Part shown: positions 53,048 to 61,426 of the stretch, piece by piece
Numbering within the stretch: position 1 is the first letter of the stretch
Layout: every line of letters starts with the position of its first letter
Assembly (NCBI GenBank): GCA_003240855.1
Contig: QFNN01000002.1
Coordinates: forward strand, 1-64,000
Length of the DNA: 64,000 bases
DNA from: Sphingomonas sanxanigenens
Lineage (GTDB): Bacteria; Pseudomonadota; Alphaproteobacteria; Sphingomonadales; Sphingomonadaceae
Reading direction: 5' to 3'
Translations under genes and position numbers: made by a program
The notes under the pieces: generated by a model
Told to the model about the DNA's origin: nothing
Seen by the model: the letters and a program-made list of their open reading frames with translations, nothing else
The model's database searches: none

Positions 53048-53520
53048 CCCGGCCTTTCGCGATATTGGGCGCACTGCTCATCGTCTGGCTGGGCGCGATG
53101 CTGCTGCTTGCCGAGCAGGCGCGCGAGGCGACCGGGGCGCTGGCGGCGGCGCGGCGGGAGCGCGCGGCGTTGGGCGAGGTCGCGGCGACGCCCGAGGCGC
53201 TGACGATGCGCTGGCCGGCCGCGCTGACCGCACCCGCCGCCAGCCGCGACGCGGCGCTCAGCGATGCGGAAGGTCGCATTCGCGCGCTGGGCCGGATCGT
53301 CGCCCTCGATACCCTCGATCCGATCGACGGCGGCGATCCGGCGCTGGTCGACCTGCACATCGTCGCGCACGGCGATGCCGCGTCGATCCTCCGATTCGTC
53401 GGCCGCCTGGAAAGCGCGCGGCCGGGCTTCCGCTTTACAGCCATCCGCCTGGCGCGCGACGATGCCGCTGGCGGGCTGACGCTCGACGGACAAATTGTAG
53501 CGTTCTGGCAGGCGCGATGA
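53044..53520 (+). CDS. GspM/PilO-like membrane protein
   Basis: The 158-residue protein has one N-terminal membrane helix (about 5-23), a helical segment and a ferredoxin-like domain ending LTLDGQIVAFWQAR. The layout fits the GspM type-b/PilO family; the segment SILRFVGRLESARPGFRFTA is typical. It would pair with the GspL/PilN-like protein in the inner membrane. A separate gspM is encoded at 59444. Four-base overlaps on both sides show tight coupling. Confidence 0.65.
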   Translation: MTRPFAILGALLIVWLGAMLLLAEQAREATGALAAARRERAALGEVAATPEALTMRWPAALTAPAASRDAALSDAEGRIRALGRIVALDTLDPIDGGDPALVDLHIVAHGDAASILRFVGRLESARPGFRFTAIRLARDDAAGGLTLDGQIVAFWQAR

Positions 53521-53960
53521 AGCAGGAACGCACGCCCTTCCTGATCCTTGGGCTGGCCGCGCTGGCCGCGGTCAGCACGCCTGCCCTGCTGCTCATGCCG
53601 CGTCAGACGCCGCAGGCGCCCGCCGCGTCGCCGCAGACGCCAGGCGAGCGGATGCAGCCGATCGTCGTGCCGGACGCGCCGCAGATGGGCGACATCGTCG
53701 CGCGCAAGCCCTTTGGCGACGCCAAGCCGCTGGCGACGCCGACGCCCGAAGCCGCCGACGAAGGCAATGAGGGGCCCGACCTTGCCGGGATCGTCGGGCG
53801 CTTCCCGCGCCATGCCAGCGCGATGGTGCGGATCGGGCGCGGCAAGACCCGGACGCTGTCGCCCGGGCAGAGCATAGACGGGTGGAAGCTGGTGAGCCTG
53901 ACACCGACGCGCGCCACTTTCCGACGTGGCGACCGACGCGTGGTGCGCCGCGTCGACTAG
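53517..53960 (+). CDS. GspC/PilP-like single-pass protein
   Basis: The 147-residue protein has a membrane helix (about 8-27), a Pro/Ala-rich linker and a small C-terminal beta-rich domain (EGPDLAGIVGRFPRHASAMV to ATFRRGDRRVVRRVD). This domain resembles the HR domain of GspC or PilP, which contacts the secretin. It is the last gene of the four-gene module and is convergent with gspD. A longer gspC occurs at 56210. A 7-base GC hairpin at 53966-53982 follows the stop. Confidence 0.6.
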   Translation: MKQERTPFLILGLAALAAVSTPALLLMPRQTPQAPAASPQTPGERMQPIVVPDAPQMGDIVARKPFGDAKPLATPTPEAADEGNEGPDLAGIVGRFPRHASAMVRIGRGKTRTLSPGQSIDGWKLVSLTPTRATFRRGDRRVVRRVD

Positions 53961-54032
53961 AGCGAGGCAGCGTGACGCTGCCGGCTGTAGGAAATGGCGG
54001 AAAAGCGCGATTTCCGTTCCTGGAAGTTGACA

Positions 54033-54064
54033 AAGTTGAGAGGCTGGAGGGGTTTTCTCAACTT
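54033..54064. repeat. Inverted repeat between convergent secretion operons
   Basis: AAGTTGAGA pairs with TCTCAACTT across a 14-base loop. A second small hairpin, GCCTGT/ACAGGC at 54120-54136, lies right after the gspD stop. These may end transcription of the two convergent operons, but clear T-runs are missing. Confidence 0.4.
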
Positions 54065-54137
54065 GCGAGCGCGGACGATGCCGGCGCACCAGCGCCCGCC
54101 GACGCCATAGCACCGCAGCGCCTGTGTAGGACAGGCT

Positions 54138-56201
54138 TCAGTAGATTCCGTCAATCTCGAGCGTCAGCCGCGCGGGCGGCGGGGTGAGGAGAAGGCTGCG
54201 GTTGCGCGCCAGCGCAGCCTCATCGCCCTGCAGCCGGCCATATTTGGCTTTCGCAGCCGCGACCGCAGCCGCAGTATCGCGCAGGATCGTAGGACGCAGA
54301 AAGACGAACAGAGTGCGCTTCGTCTGGTTTTCCCGGCGCGACTTGAACAGTTCGCCGAGCACCGGAACGTCGCCGACGAGCGGCACCTTGCTGCGCGAAG
54401 AGCTGCGATCGTCGGTGATGAGACCGCCGAGCACGATCGTTTCGCCATTATCGGCGAGCACCGTCGTCTGGATGCTGCGGCGATTGGTGACGAGATCGGC
54501 AGCCCCGGTAACGCCGTTGGTGAGCGCCGAAACTTCCTGGCTGACCTCCAGCTTCACCACATTGCCCGAATTGACGCGCGGCACCACGCGCAGCGTGATG
54601 CCGACATCCTGCCGTTCGATCGTGGTGAAAGGCGTCGTGGTGTTGCCGTCAGTCGCGTAGCTGCCGGTGCGGAAGGGCACATTCTGGCCGACGACGATCT
54701 CGGCCGGTTCATTGTCGAGCGTGGTGAGGCTGGGCGTCGAGAGCAGATTGGCCTTGGTCGAATTGCCGAGCGCCTGGACGAGCACACGGAAATTGTCGTT
54801 GCCCAGATTGAGGTTGAGACCATTGCCGATCCCCGCCGCCGCCGGCGAGCCAAGCGCCGACAGCAAAGTGCGCAGCGGCACGTCCACATTCGCGAAATTG
54901 GTCGCGGCGCCGTTTCCGATGCCTTCGGGCGCGGCCGACCCCACGCCGAACTGGACGCCGAGCTGCTCGGCCTCGTCGCCGGTGATCTCGACGATCGCGG
55001 CCTCGATCATCACCTGGGGACGACGCACGTCGAGTTCGCCGATCAGCGGCTCGATCTGCGCGATGGCCGAAGGCGTGCCTCGCACGACGATGGCGTTGAT
55101 CTCCGGCGCGGGCTGGACGGCCAGTTCTGGCGTGGAGAATCCGGCGGGCGTCGTTGCGCCGCCCGCGCCGGCGGCCCCGCCGCCCGCCTTGCCGCTGTTC
55201 GCGACGCTGCTGGCGAGCGATCCGCTGAGCTGGGTCGGGACCGATCCGGTGCCCGTCTGGCCTGCGCCGATCTTGTTGTTATTGTTAAGCCCCGCGCCGA
55301 AGCGCGACGAGGAAAGCGAACGCGCGACGGGGTTGGTCACCGACGAGCCGGTCTCGCTCAAAATGCCCTGAAGCACCGCAGTCACCGATTCGGCGTCGCT
55401 GTTGCTGAGGCGAAAGACACGCGTGGTGGGCGTCGCGCCGCCCGGCTGATCGAGCGACGAGGCGATGCGCCGCGCCTCGCGCATCGCACCAGGTTCGCCA
55501 CGCACGATGACGACGTTCGAGCGCTGATCGGATGCGATGCGCGGACCGCCCTGCGCGCCATCGCCCAGCACGATGCGCAGCGCGTTGGCGACATCCTCCG
55601 CCGTCGCATATTTTAGGCTGATCGCCTGGAACTCTGGCCCCTGCCCCCCGTCGATCGCCGCCGCCAGCGATTCGATGCGACGGACATTTTCGGCATAGTC
55701 GGTAACGACGATCGCATTGGGCGAGGTAATCGCCTCGACGCTGCCGAATTGCGCGACAAGCGGGCGAAAGACGCGGACCGCCTGATCGGGGGCAAGGCTG
55801 CGCAGGCGAATGAGGCGGGTGACGACTTCCGCGCCCGATCCGCGCGCGCGGATGCCGCCGTCACGCACCGCATTGGCCTGGCTGACGATTCGCCAGCTCC
55901 GCCCGCTCTGCACGGCGGCATAGCCCTGCGCGCGCAGCACCGACTGGAACAATTGCCACACGCCATCGGGGCTGAGCGGCGTCGCCGAGGTGACCGTCAC
56001 CGTGCCGCGCACGGCCGGATCGAGGATCAGCGTGCGCCCGGTGATCCGTGAAATCTGTTCGGCCACGTCAGCGATATCGACTTCGCGCATGTTGACGACG
56101 ACGTCGCCGCGCGAATCGGGATTGGCCTGCGCCAACAGCGGGGCAGGGAGCGCCAGCGAGACGGCGAGCGCCGTCGACAGCAGCCCTTTGCAAACGGACA
56201 T
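54138..56201 (-). CDS. gspD: Type II secretion secretin GspD
   Basis: The 687-residue protein has a signal peptide (about 1-25), N0-N3 ring domains (VDIADVAEQISRITGRTLIL; LKYATAEDVANALRIVLGDG) and a C-terminal secretin domain with LLSTPSLTTLDNEPAEIVVG and FVFLRPTILRD. It forms the outer-membrane pore. A Gly/Ala-rich loop occurs in N3 (about 300-355). The ATG at 56201 has GAGGGGG just upstream; a TTG 12 bases earlier is less likely. The gspC stop lies nine bases upstream. Confidence 0.94.
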   Translation of the reverse strand: MSVCKGLLSTALAVSLALPAPLLAQANPDSRGDVVVNMREVDIADVAEQISRITGRTLILDPAVRGTVTVTSATPLSPDGVWQLFQSVLRAQGYAAVQSGRSWRIVSQANAVRDGGIRARGSGAEVVTRLIRLRSLAPDQAVRVFRPLVAQFGSVEAITSPNAIVVTDYAENVRRIESLAAAIDGGQGPEFQAISLKYATAEDVANALRIVLGDGAQGGPRIASDQRSNVVIVRGEPGAMREARRIASSLDQPGGATPTTRVFRLSNSDAESVTAVLQGILSETGSSVTNPVARSLSSSRFGAGLNNNNKIGAGQTGTGSVPTQLSGSLASSVANSGKAGGGAAGAGGATTPAGFSTPELAVQPAPEINAIVVRGTPSAIAQIEPLIGELDVRRPQVMIEAAIVEITGDEAEQLGVQFGVGSAAPEGIGNGAATNFANVDVPLRTLLSALGSPAAAGIGNGLNLNLGNDNFRVLVQALGNSTKANLLSTPSLTTLDNEPAEIVVGQNVPFRTGSYATDGNTTTPFTTIERQDVGITLRVVPRVNSGNVVKLEVSQEVSALTNGVTGAADLVTNRRSIQTTVLADNGETIVLGGLITDDRSSSRSKVPLVGDVPVLGELFKSRRENQTKRTLFVFLRPTILRDTAAAVAAAKAKYGRLQGDEAALARNRSLLLTPPPARLTLEIDGIY

Positions 56202-56209
56202 GATCCCCC

Positions 56210-56968
56210 TCAACGCAATGCCTGAATCTGGTTGGACGATTGTGCCGACAAGCGGGCGAGCAGGCGATTCGCGCCTGGCCGGCTAGTAGGCGCGGATGAT
56301 GACGAGTCAAGGAACGCGCCCTGCCGCCCGGGCGGGATGGCCGTTGGCGCCGCCTGCGGCTGGGCACCCGGCGATGGCGGGGCGGGGGGCGAGGCGGGCG
56401 GCGGGGCGACGGGCAGGGACGGGGCCTGCACCGCGCCGTCGGGAGCGGGGGGCGAAGGCGCTGGCGGCGGAAGCGGCGCGCCGCCGGCCTGCGCCTGGCC
56501 GAGAAGTTCCTTCATTCGCCCCGGGAAAAAAAGCTGCTGAAGCTGGCCGCCGGCGTCGACCACGACATGATCGCGCTCGATCGCCGAAATGGCGGCGAGG
56601 CCGCCCGCGCTGTCGCCGACCTTGAACGCCTTGGCCGGCTGGCCCGCGGCGGCGATGATCGCAGTCGAAACGCCAGGGCTCGCGCGGTAAATAATGGCCT
56701 TGAGAATGAGGGGCAGGCTGGTCGGGCCGCTGGCGGCGCCGGCTGCGCCCGGCGCGCCGAAGGGCGCAAGCTGGACCACCGGGGCGACATCGGTCGCCGC
56801 ATAGACCTGCGGCGGAGGCGCGGCGGCTACATGCGCGCCGGGGCCGCCGGCAATGATCCGCCAGGTGAGCGCCGCAAGAGCGAGCGCGACCGAAATGGCG
56901 AGCAGGATCGCGACTAGATCGACGATGCGGCCAGCACGCGCGGGATCGATGCGATCGAGGCGGATCAT
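56210..56968 (-). CDS. gspC: Type II secretion protein GspC
   Basis: The 252-residue protein has an N-terminal membrane helix (about 16-39), an HR domain (about 82-155, LILKAIIYRASPGVSTAIIA, KAFKVGDSAGGLAAISAIER) and a long Pro/Ala-rich tail (about 165-235). It links the inner-membrane platform with GspD. No PDZ domain follows; the tail replaces it. It overlaps gspI by four bases. Confidence 0.85.
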   Translation of the reverse strand: MIRLDRIDPARAGRIVDLVAILLAISVALALAALTWRIIAGGPGAHVAAAPPPQVYAATDVAPVVQLAPFGAPGAAGAASGPTSLPLILKAIIYRASPGVSTAIIAAAGQPAKAFKVGDSAGGLAAISAIERDHVVVDAGGQLQQLFFPGRMKELLGQAQAGGAPLPPPAPSPPAPDGAVQAPSLPVAPPPASPPAPPSPGAQPQAAPTAIPPGRQGAFLDSSSSAPTSRPGANRLLARLSAQSSNQIQALR

Positions 56969-57321
56969 GAGCTTTTGTCCCCCCGGTCGACGAAGCCATG
57001 GAGCGTCGCCAGCACGGGTTTCCGCCCCGCGGCGCTGACGCTGACATCGACCGCGCGGACATCGGCGTCGGCCGTAGCACGCTCATCCACCTTCACGTCC
57101 CAGTCGCGGTCCATCATCCTGACCGGGCCGTCGGCGGGACGGCCAGGGAGCGAGAGCAGCGCGAGCCTTTCCTCCGCCACCCACTGCGCCACCGCGCGAT
57201 CCTCAATCCCGCGCGTCGCATCGACATGACCTTCAGTCGCGCGAATCAGCCCCACGCTGGCGATGCCGAGCACGAGGAGCGCGACGAGCGTCTCGATGAG
57301 CGAGAAGCCGCGATCGTTCAT
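56965..57321 (-). CDS. gspI: Minor pseudopilin GspI
   Basis: The 118-residue protein starts MNDRGFSLIETLVALLVLGI, a prepilin signal with cleavage after G5 and the conserved Glu at +5. The C-terminal half fits the GspI family (QWVAEERLALLSLPGRPADG, MMDRDWDVKVDERATADADV). It is a tip pseudopilin. The start at 57321 overlaps gspH by four bases. gspJ and gspK, its usual partners, are not next to it. Confidence 0.9.
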   Translation of the reverse strand: MNDRGFSLIETLVALLVLGIASVGLIRATEGHVDATRGIEDRAVAQWVAEERLALLSLPGRPADGPVRMMDRDWDVKVDERATADADVRAVDVSVSAAGRKPVLATLHGFVDRGDKSS

Positions 57322-57788
57322 GTCCTGACCGGCCTGATCGGGCTGGCTTCCGCGGCGAAGCCGTCGAAAAGCACCTGCCAGTTCTGCCCGCCATGGCTGA
57401 TCCGCGCCGAAAGCCCCTGGCCGGTGCCGTCGGCGGCAAGCGGAAGCGGCGATTTGGCGTCGATGGCGAAGCGAAAGCCGCTGGGCAGCATGTGGCGGCC
57501 GGCAAGGCTGTTGCCCTGTTCGGGCACCCATTGGCGGCGAGCGGAATCCCATTCGAGGAAGCTGTAGCTGCGGTCGTCCCACGCCAGCATCAGCCGCTTG
57601 TCGGTGACCATGCCGATATCGGCGGCGAGGCGGAGGCGCGCGGCGAAGCTCCTCGCCTCGGCCTGCACATTGACTCCGCGCCCCGCACCGAAGCCAAGCA
57701 CGGCGATGCCCGAGGCGATGCCGATGATCGCGAGGACCACCAGCATCTCGACCAATGTCAGACCTTTTTCCCCCGCCGCGACGCGCAC
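57318..57788 (-). CDS. gspH: Minor pseudopilin GspH
   Basis: The 156-residue protein has the prepilin motif EKGLTLVEMLVVLAIIGIAS (cleavage after G9) and a GspH-like globular domain (MLPSGFRFAIDAKSPLPLAA, ISHGGQNWQVLFDGF). The start is GTG at 57788, four bases after gspG. It links the tip complex to the GspG shaft. Confidence 0.88.
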   Translation of the reverse strand: MRVAAGEKGLTLVEMLVVLAIIGIASGIAVLGFGAGRGVNVQAEARSFAARLRLAADIGMVTDKRLMLAWDDRSYSFLEWDSARRQWVPEQGNSLAGRHMLPSGFRFAIDAKSPLPLAADGTGQGLSARISHGGQNWQVLFDGFAAEASPIRPVRT

Positions 57789-57792
57789 CGGA

Positions 57793-58224
57793 TCATCCGC
57801 TCGTCTTGATATCGGCGTCGGTGCCCTCGCCGCCGGGCTTGCCGTCCTTGCCGAGCGTCATCAGATCGAAGCCTGCGCCGCCTTCGCCCGGGCTCTTGTA
57901 GAGATAGGCATGGCCCCAGGGATCGACGGGGACCTGCGCCAGATAGCCTTCGGCGTTCCAGTTGGCCGGAGCGTCGGCGCCCTCGGGCTTTTTGGAAAGG
58001 GCTGACAGGCCCTGCTGGGTCGTCGGATAGCCGCCATTGTCGAGCCGGTACATTTTGAGCGCGGCCGAAATCGTCTTGAGATCGGTGTTGGCGACGGTGA
58101 CGCGCGCCTGATCCGGACGGCCGATGACATTGGGCACGATCAGCGCCGCGACGAGCGCGATGATCGCCAGCACGACGATCATCTCCACCAGAGTCAGCCC
58201 ACGCTCATGCGCCGGGACCGTCAT
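57793..58224 (-). CDS. gspG: Major pseudopilin GspG
   Basis: The 143-residue protein has the prepilin sequence ERGLTLVEMIVVLAIIALVA and the family signature LDNGGYPTTQQGLSALSKKP with VDPWGHAYLYKSPGEGGAGF and DLMTLGKDG. It forms the pseudopilus. The chosen ATG (58224) is the nearest one before the prepilin motif. Upstream in-frame sequence lacks similarity. It heads the gspG-H-I-C-D operon, divergent from gspL with an 89-base gap that contains TGACA-N6-TGTCA at 58249-58264. Confidence 0.95.
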   Translation of the reverse strand: MTVPAHERGLTLVEMIVVLAIIALVAALIVPNVIGRPDQARVTVANTDLKTISAALKMYRLDNGGYPTTQQGLSALSKKPEGADAPANWNAEGYLAQVPVDPWGHAYLYKSPGEGGAGFDLMTLGKDGKPGGEGTDADIKTSG

Positions 58225-58313
58225 GGAAGGCGAGGATTTGCGCGGGTTTGACACCGAACTGTCACAAACAAAGTCTGGCAACACCGTCATGGCCTTCTGT
58301 ATAGAGCCTCCAG

Positions 58314-59447
58314 ATGCAAACGCTAGCGCGCCCGCTGCCGCCCGTCGCGGCCAAAACTTTCCCCAACGCCGGGACCGCCGCCCTCGGGGCCGGCGGCGCA
58401 TGGCGGCTGGGCGAGAACGGACTTGAGCCGGTAGAGACGAATTATGTCGGTTCGGAGACAGTGTTCGTTCCCACCGAGCAGGTGCTGCTCGCCGTCGTCG
58501 CGCTGCCGCTGCCGACGCAGGCCAAACGCCTTGCCGCCTTGCCCTTCGCAATCGAGGACCGGATCGCCGAGCCGATCGAGGCGGTGCATGTCGCGCTGGG
58601 CGCGAAGATGGGCGGACAGGACTGGCTCGCCGGCGTGGTGCGCCATGATGTGATGCGCGGCTGGCTGGCGCGGATCGAGGCGGCGGGGCTGGGCGACGCC
58701 GCGCTGACGCCCGACGCGCTGACGCTGCCGACGCCCGAGGCCGCAAGCTGGTCGGTTTCGCTGAACGGCGAGCGCGTGCTGGTGCGCACGGCCGATGGCG
58801 GCGGCTTTGCGCTGCCGCTCGCCGCGCTCGACGGCGCGTGGGAGGCGGCGGGCAAGCCGCAGATCTTCAGCTATGGCGGAGCGCTGCCCGCCGCGTTCGG
58901 CGCGGTCGATGCGAAGCCGGAACGCGTGGCGCCCGCGCTCGACCTGCGGCAGGGCGCCTATGCCGCCGCGCGGTCGCCATTGCCACGCTGGGCGAAGCGG
59001 CTGGCGATCATCGCAGGCATCGCGATCGCCGCGCATCTCCTGATCCTGATCGCAGACCTGGTCGCGCTGAAGATCGCCGCCGGCAAGCGCAAGGCCGAGA
59101 CGGTGGCGCTGATCCAGCAAAAAGCGCCGGGCGCGACGATCGGCGACGATATCGTGGCGCAGGCGACCGCGCTGCTGCCGACCGGGGGCGGGAAGGCGCC
59201 GGGACACGCGCTGCCGCTGCTCGTCCGGCTGAGCAAGGCGATGACGCCGCTGGCAAGCGCCGTGAAGGTCGAGAGCCTGACGCTTGACGAGGCGGCGGGG
59301 ACCGTGACGCTGCGCGTCGCGGTGAGCGACCCGGCCAAGGTGCAGGCGCTGAACGCCGCGATCGCGGGCGCGGGGATGAAGATCGCCCCCGGCGCGGTTT
59401 CGCCGCAGGGCGCGACGGTGGTGGTGAGCGACGGGGGGGGACAGTGA
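58314..59447 (+). CDS. gspL: Type II secretion protein GspL
   Basis: The 377-residue protein has a cytoplasmic part related to actin-fold GspL (about 1-225, with ALPFAIEDRIAEPIEAVHVA), a membrane helix (about 233-252, LAIIAGIAIAAHLLILIADL) and a periplasmic ferredoxin-like domain. GspL recruits the GspE ATPase to the membrane and pairs with GspM. The ATG lies nine bases after a TATAGA box, so the leader may be very short. It overlaps gspM by four bases. Confidence 0.9.
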   Translation: MQTLARPLPPVAAKTFPNAGTAALGAGGAWRLGENGLEPVETNYVGSETVFVPTEQVLLAVVALPLPTQAKRLAALPFAIEDRIAEPIEAVHVALGAKMGGQDWLAGVVRHDVMRGWLARIEAAGLGDAALTPDALTLPTPEAASWSVSLNGERVLVRTADGGGFALPLAALDGAWEAAGKPQIFSYGGALPAAFGAVDAKPERVAPALDLRQGAYAAARSPLPRWAKRLAIIAGIAIAAHLLILIADLVALKIAAGKRKAETVALIQQKAPGATIGDDIVAQATALLPTGGGKAPGHALPLLVRLSKAMTPLASAVKVESLTLDEAAGTVTLRVAVSDPAKVQALNAAIAGAGMKIAPGAVSPQGATVVVSDGGGQ

Positions 59448-59914
59448 ACGCGTTTCTTCCCCGGTGGCAGGCCTGGTGGCAGGGCCTGAGCACGCGCGAG
59501 CGCATCCTGATCGGCGCGCTGGGCGCAGTGCTGGCGACGGCCATACTTGTCAGCTTCGTGGTCAAGCCGCTGATCGCGGCGCGCGCGCAGGCGGTGAGCG
59601 ATATCCGCACCTATTCGGCGCTGAACGTGCGGCTGCGCGCGGCCGGGACCGGCCCGGTGGTCAACGGCCCGGCGCAGCTTTCGGGGCCGCCCGCGACGAT
59701 CGTGCAAAGCGCGGCGGGGCAAGCGGGCGTGGCCGTGGCGCGATCCGAACCCGACGGCGCGCGCACCCGCGCGATCGTCGAGAAGGCGCCTTTTCCGGCG
59801 GTGATGCAGTGGCTGTCGATCCTCGACGCGCAATCAGGCGTGAAGATCGTCGAGACGCGGATTGAAAAGACCGATGCACCCGGCATGGTCTCCGTGGCGC
59901 TGGTATTCCAATGA
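59444..59914 (+). CDS. gspM: Type II secretion protein GspM
   Basis: The 156-residue protein starts with GTG, has an N-terminal region WQAWWQGLSTRERILIGALG leading into one membrane helix and a periplasmic ferredoxin-like domain. The family signature of GspM type a is clear in STRERILIGALGAVLATAIL. It stabilises GspL. Overlaps of four bases with gspL and gspE. Confidence 0.92.
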   Translation: MNAFLPRWQAWWQGLSTRERILIGALGAVLATAILVSFVVKPLIAARAQAVSDIRTYSALNVRLRAAGTGPVVNGPAQLSGPPATIVQSAAGQAGVAVARSEPDGARTRAIVEKAPFPAVMQWLSILDAQSGVKIVETRIEKTDAPGMVSVALVFQ

Positions 59915-61407
59915 GCGAGGCGATGCTCGACCTGGCCAACCCGCCGCCGGCGGCGCTGCCTTATGGCTTTGCGCGGCGGCATGGCGTCAGCGTGCGGCTG
60001 ACCGATGCGGGCTATGAATGCGCGCATGTCGCGACGACGCCGCTTGCCGCGCGGCTTGAGGTGCAGCGGCTGTTCGGGGCCGCGACGCGCTTCGTCGAAC
60101 TGCCCGAAGCGGCGTTCGACCAGCGCCTGCGCGAACAATATCAGGAAAGCGCGAACAATGCGGCGGGCTTCGCGGCCGAACTGGACACTGATCTCGCGGC
60201 GCTTGCCGACAGCGCGGCGGCGGTGGACGATCTGCTCGACCAGCGCGACGATTCGCCCGTCATCCGCCTGATCAATGCGTTGCTTCTGGAGGCGGTGAAG
60301 GAAGGCGCATCGGACATCCATATCGAGACGCAGGAAAAACGCGTGGTCGTGCGTTTCCGCATCGACGGGGTGCTGCGCGACATGATCGAGCCCAAGCGCG
60401 CGCTGGCGCCCCTGCTCGTCAGTCGCATCAAGGTGATGGCGCGGCTCGACATTGCGGAGAAGCGCGTGCCGCAGGATGGCCGCGTGACGCTGCGCGTCGG
60501 CGGGCACGAAATCGACGTGCGCGTCTCCACCCTGCCCACTCAGCATGGCGAGCGCGTGGTGATGCGTCTGCTCGACCGCGACGCGGTGCGCCTCGACCTC
60601 GAGCATCTGGGAATGAGCGCGCGCGACACGGCGCTGTTCGCAAGGCTGCTTGAGCGGCCCAACGGCATCCTCCTCGTCACCGGGCCAACGGGTTCGGGAA
60701 AAACGACGACGCTCTATGCCGCGCTCAACCGCCTGAACGACCGCAAGCGCAGCATCATGACGGTTGAGGATCCGATCGAATATGAGCTGACCGGGATCAG
60801 CCAGACGCAGGTCAATCCGCGCACCGACATGACCTTCGCGCGTGGGCTGCGCGCCATATTGCGCCAGGATCCCGACGTCATCATGGTTGGCGAGATTCGC
60901 GACCAGGAAACCGCCGAAACGGCAGTGCGATCGGCGATGACCGGGCATTTCGTGCTGTCGACGCTCCACACCAACAGCGCGGTCGGCAGCATCACGCGGC
61001 TGACCGACATGGGTGTGGAACGCTATCTGCTGGCCCCGATGGTCGTCGGGCTGATCGCGCAGCGGCTGGTGCGCAGGCTATGCCCCGACTGCCGCGAAGC
61101 CGATGTCGCGCGCGATGCGGACGTGGCGCTGCTCGGCGGATCGCTCAAGCCCGGCGAGGCGCTGTGGCGCGCCAAGGGCTGCCCCGCCTGCCACAATGAA
61201 GGCTATCGCGGACGCACCGCCATCTACGAGATCGTGGAAGTCGACGGCGCGGTGGAAATGCTGATCCATGACGGCGCGTCCGAGGCCGAGCTGACGCGAT
61301 CGGCGCGGCGACTGTCGCCCAGCCTGCTCGACGACGGCATCGCCAAGCTGCGCGAGGGGATGACCTCGGTCGAGGAAGTCGCGCGCGTCGTGCGCGACGA
61401 TAGTTGA
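59911..61407 (+). CDS. gspE: Type II secretion ATPase GspE
   Basis: The 498-residue protein has a short N-terminal region (1-100) and the secretion ATPase core: GASDIHIET, Walker A GPTGSGKT (258-265), Asp box MTVEDPIEYEL, Walker B RQDPDVIMVGEIRD, His box GHFVLSTLHTN, and a four-cysteine zinc motif (CPDC..CPAC). It powers pseudopilus assembly. The N-terminal domain is shorter than usual, while an orphan GspE-N-like domain occurs in the fusion at 50982. Coupled to gspM; gspF follows. Confidence 0.96.
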   Translation: MSEAMLDLANPPPAALPYGFARRHGVSVRLTDAGYECAHVATTPLAARLEVQRLFGAATRFVELPEAAFDQRLREQYQESANNAAGFAAELDTDLAALADSAAAVDDLLDQRDDSPVIRLINALLLEAVKEGASDIHIETQEKRVVVRFRIDGVLRDMIEPKRALAPLLVSRIKVMARLDIAEKRVPQDGRVTLRVGGHEIDVRVSTLPTQHGERVVMRLLDRDAVRLDLEHLGMSARDTALFARLLERPNGILLVTGPTGSGKTTTLYAALNRLNDRKRSIMTVEDPIEYELTGISQTQVNPRTDMTFARGLRAILRQDPDVIMVGEIRDQETAETAVRSAMTGHFVLSTLHTNSAVGSITRLTDMGVERYLLAPMVVGLIAQRLVRRLCPDCREADVARDADVALLGGSLKPGEALWRAKGCPACHNEGYRGRTAIYEIVEVDGAVEMLIHDGASEAELTRSARRLSPSLLDDGIAKLREGMTSVEEVARVVRDDS

Positions 61408-61426
61408 CGAGGCCGGCGGACGGGGC

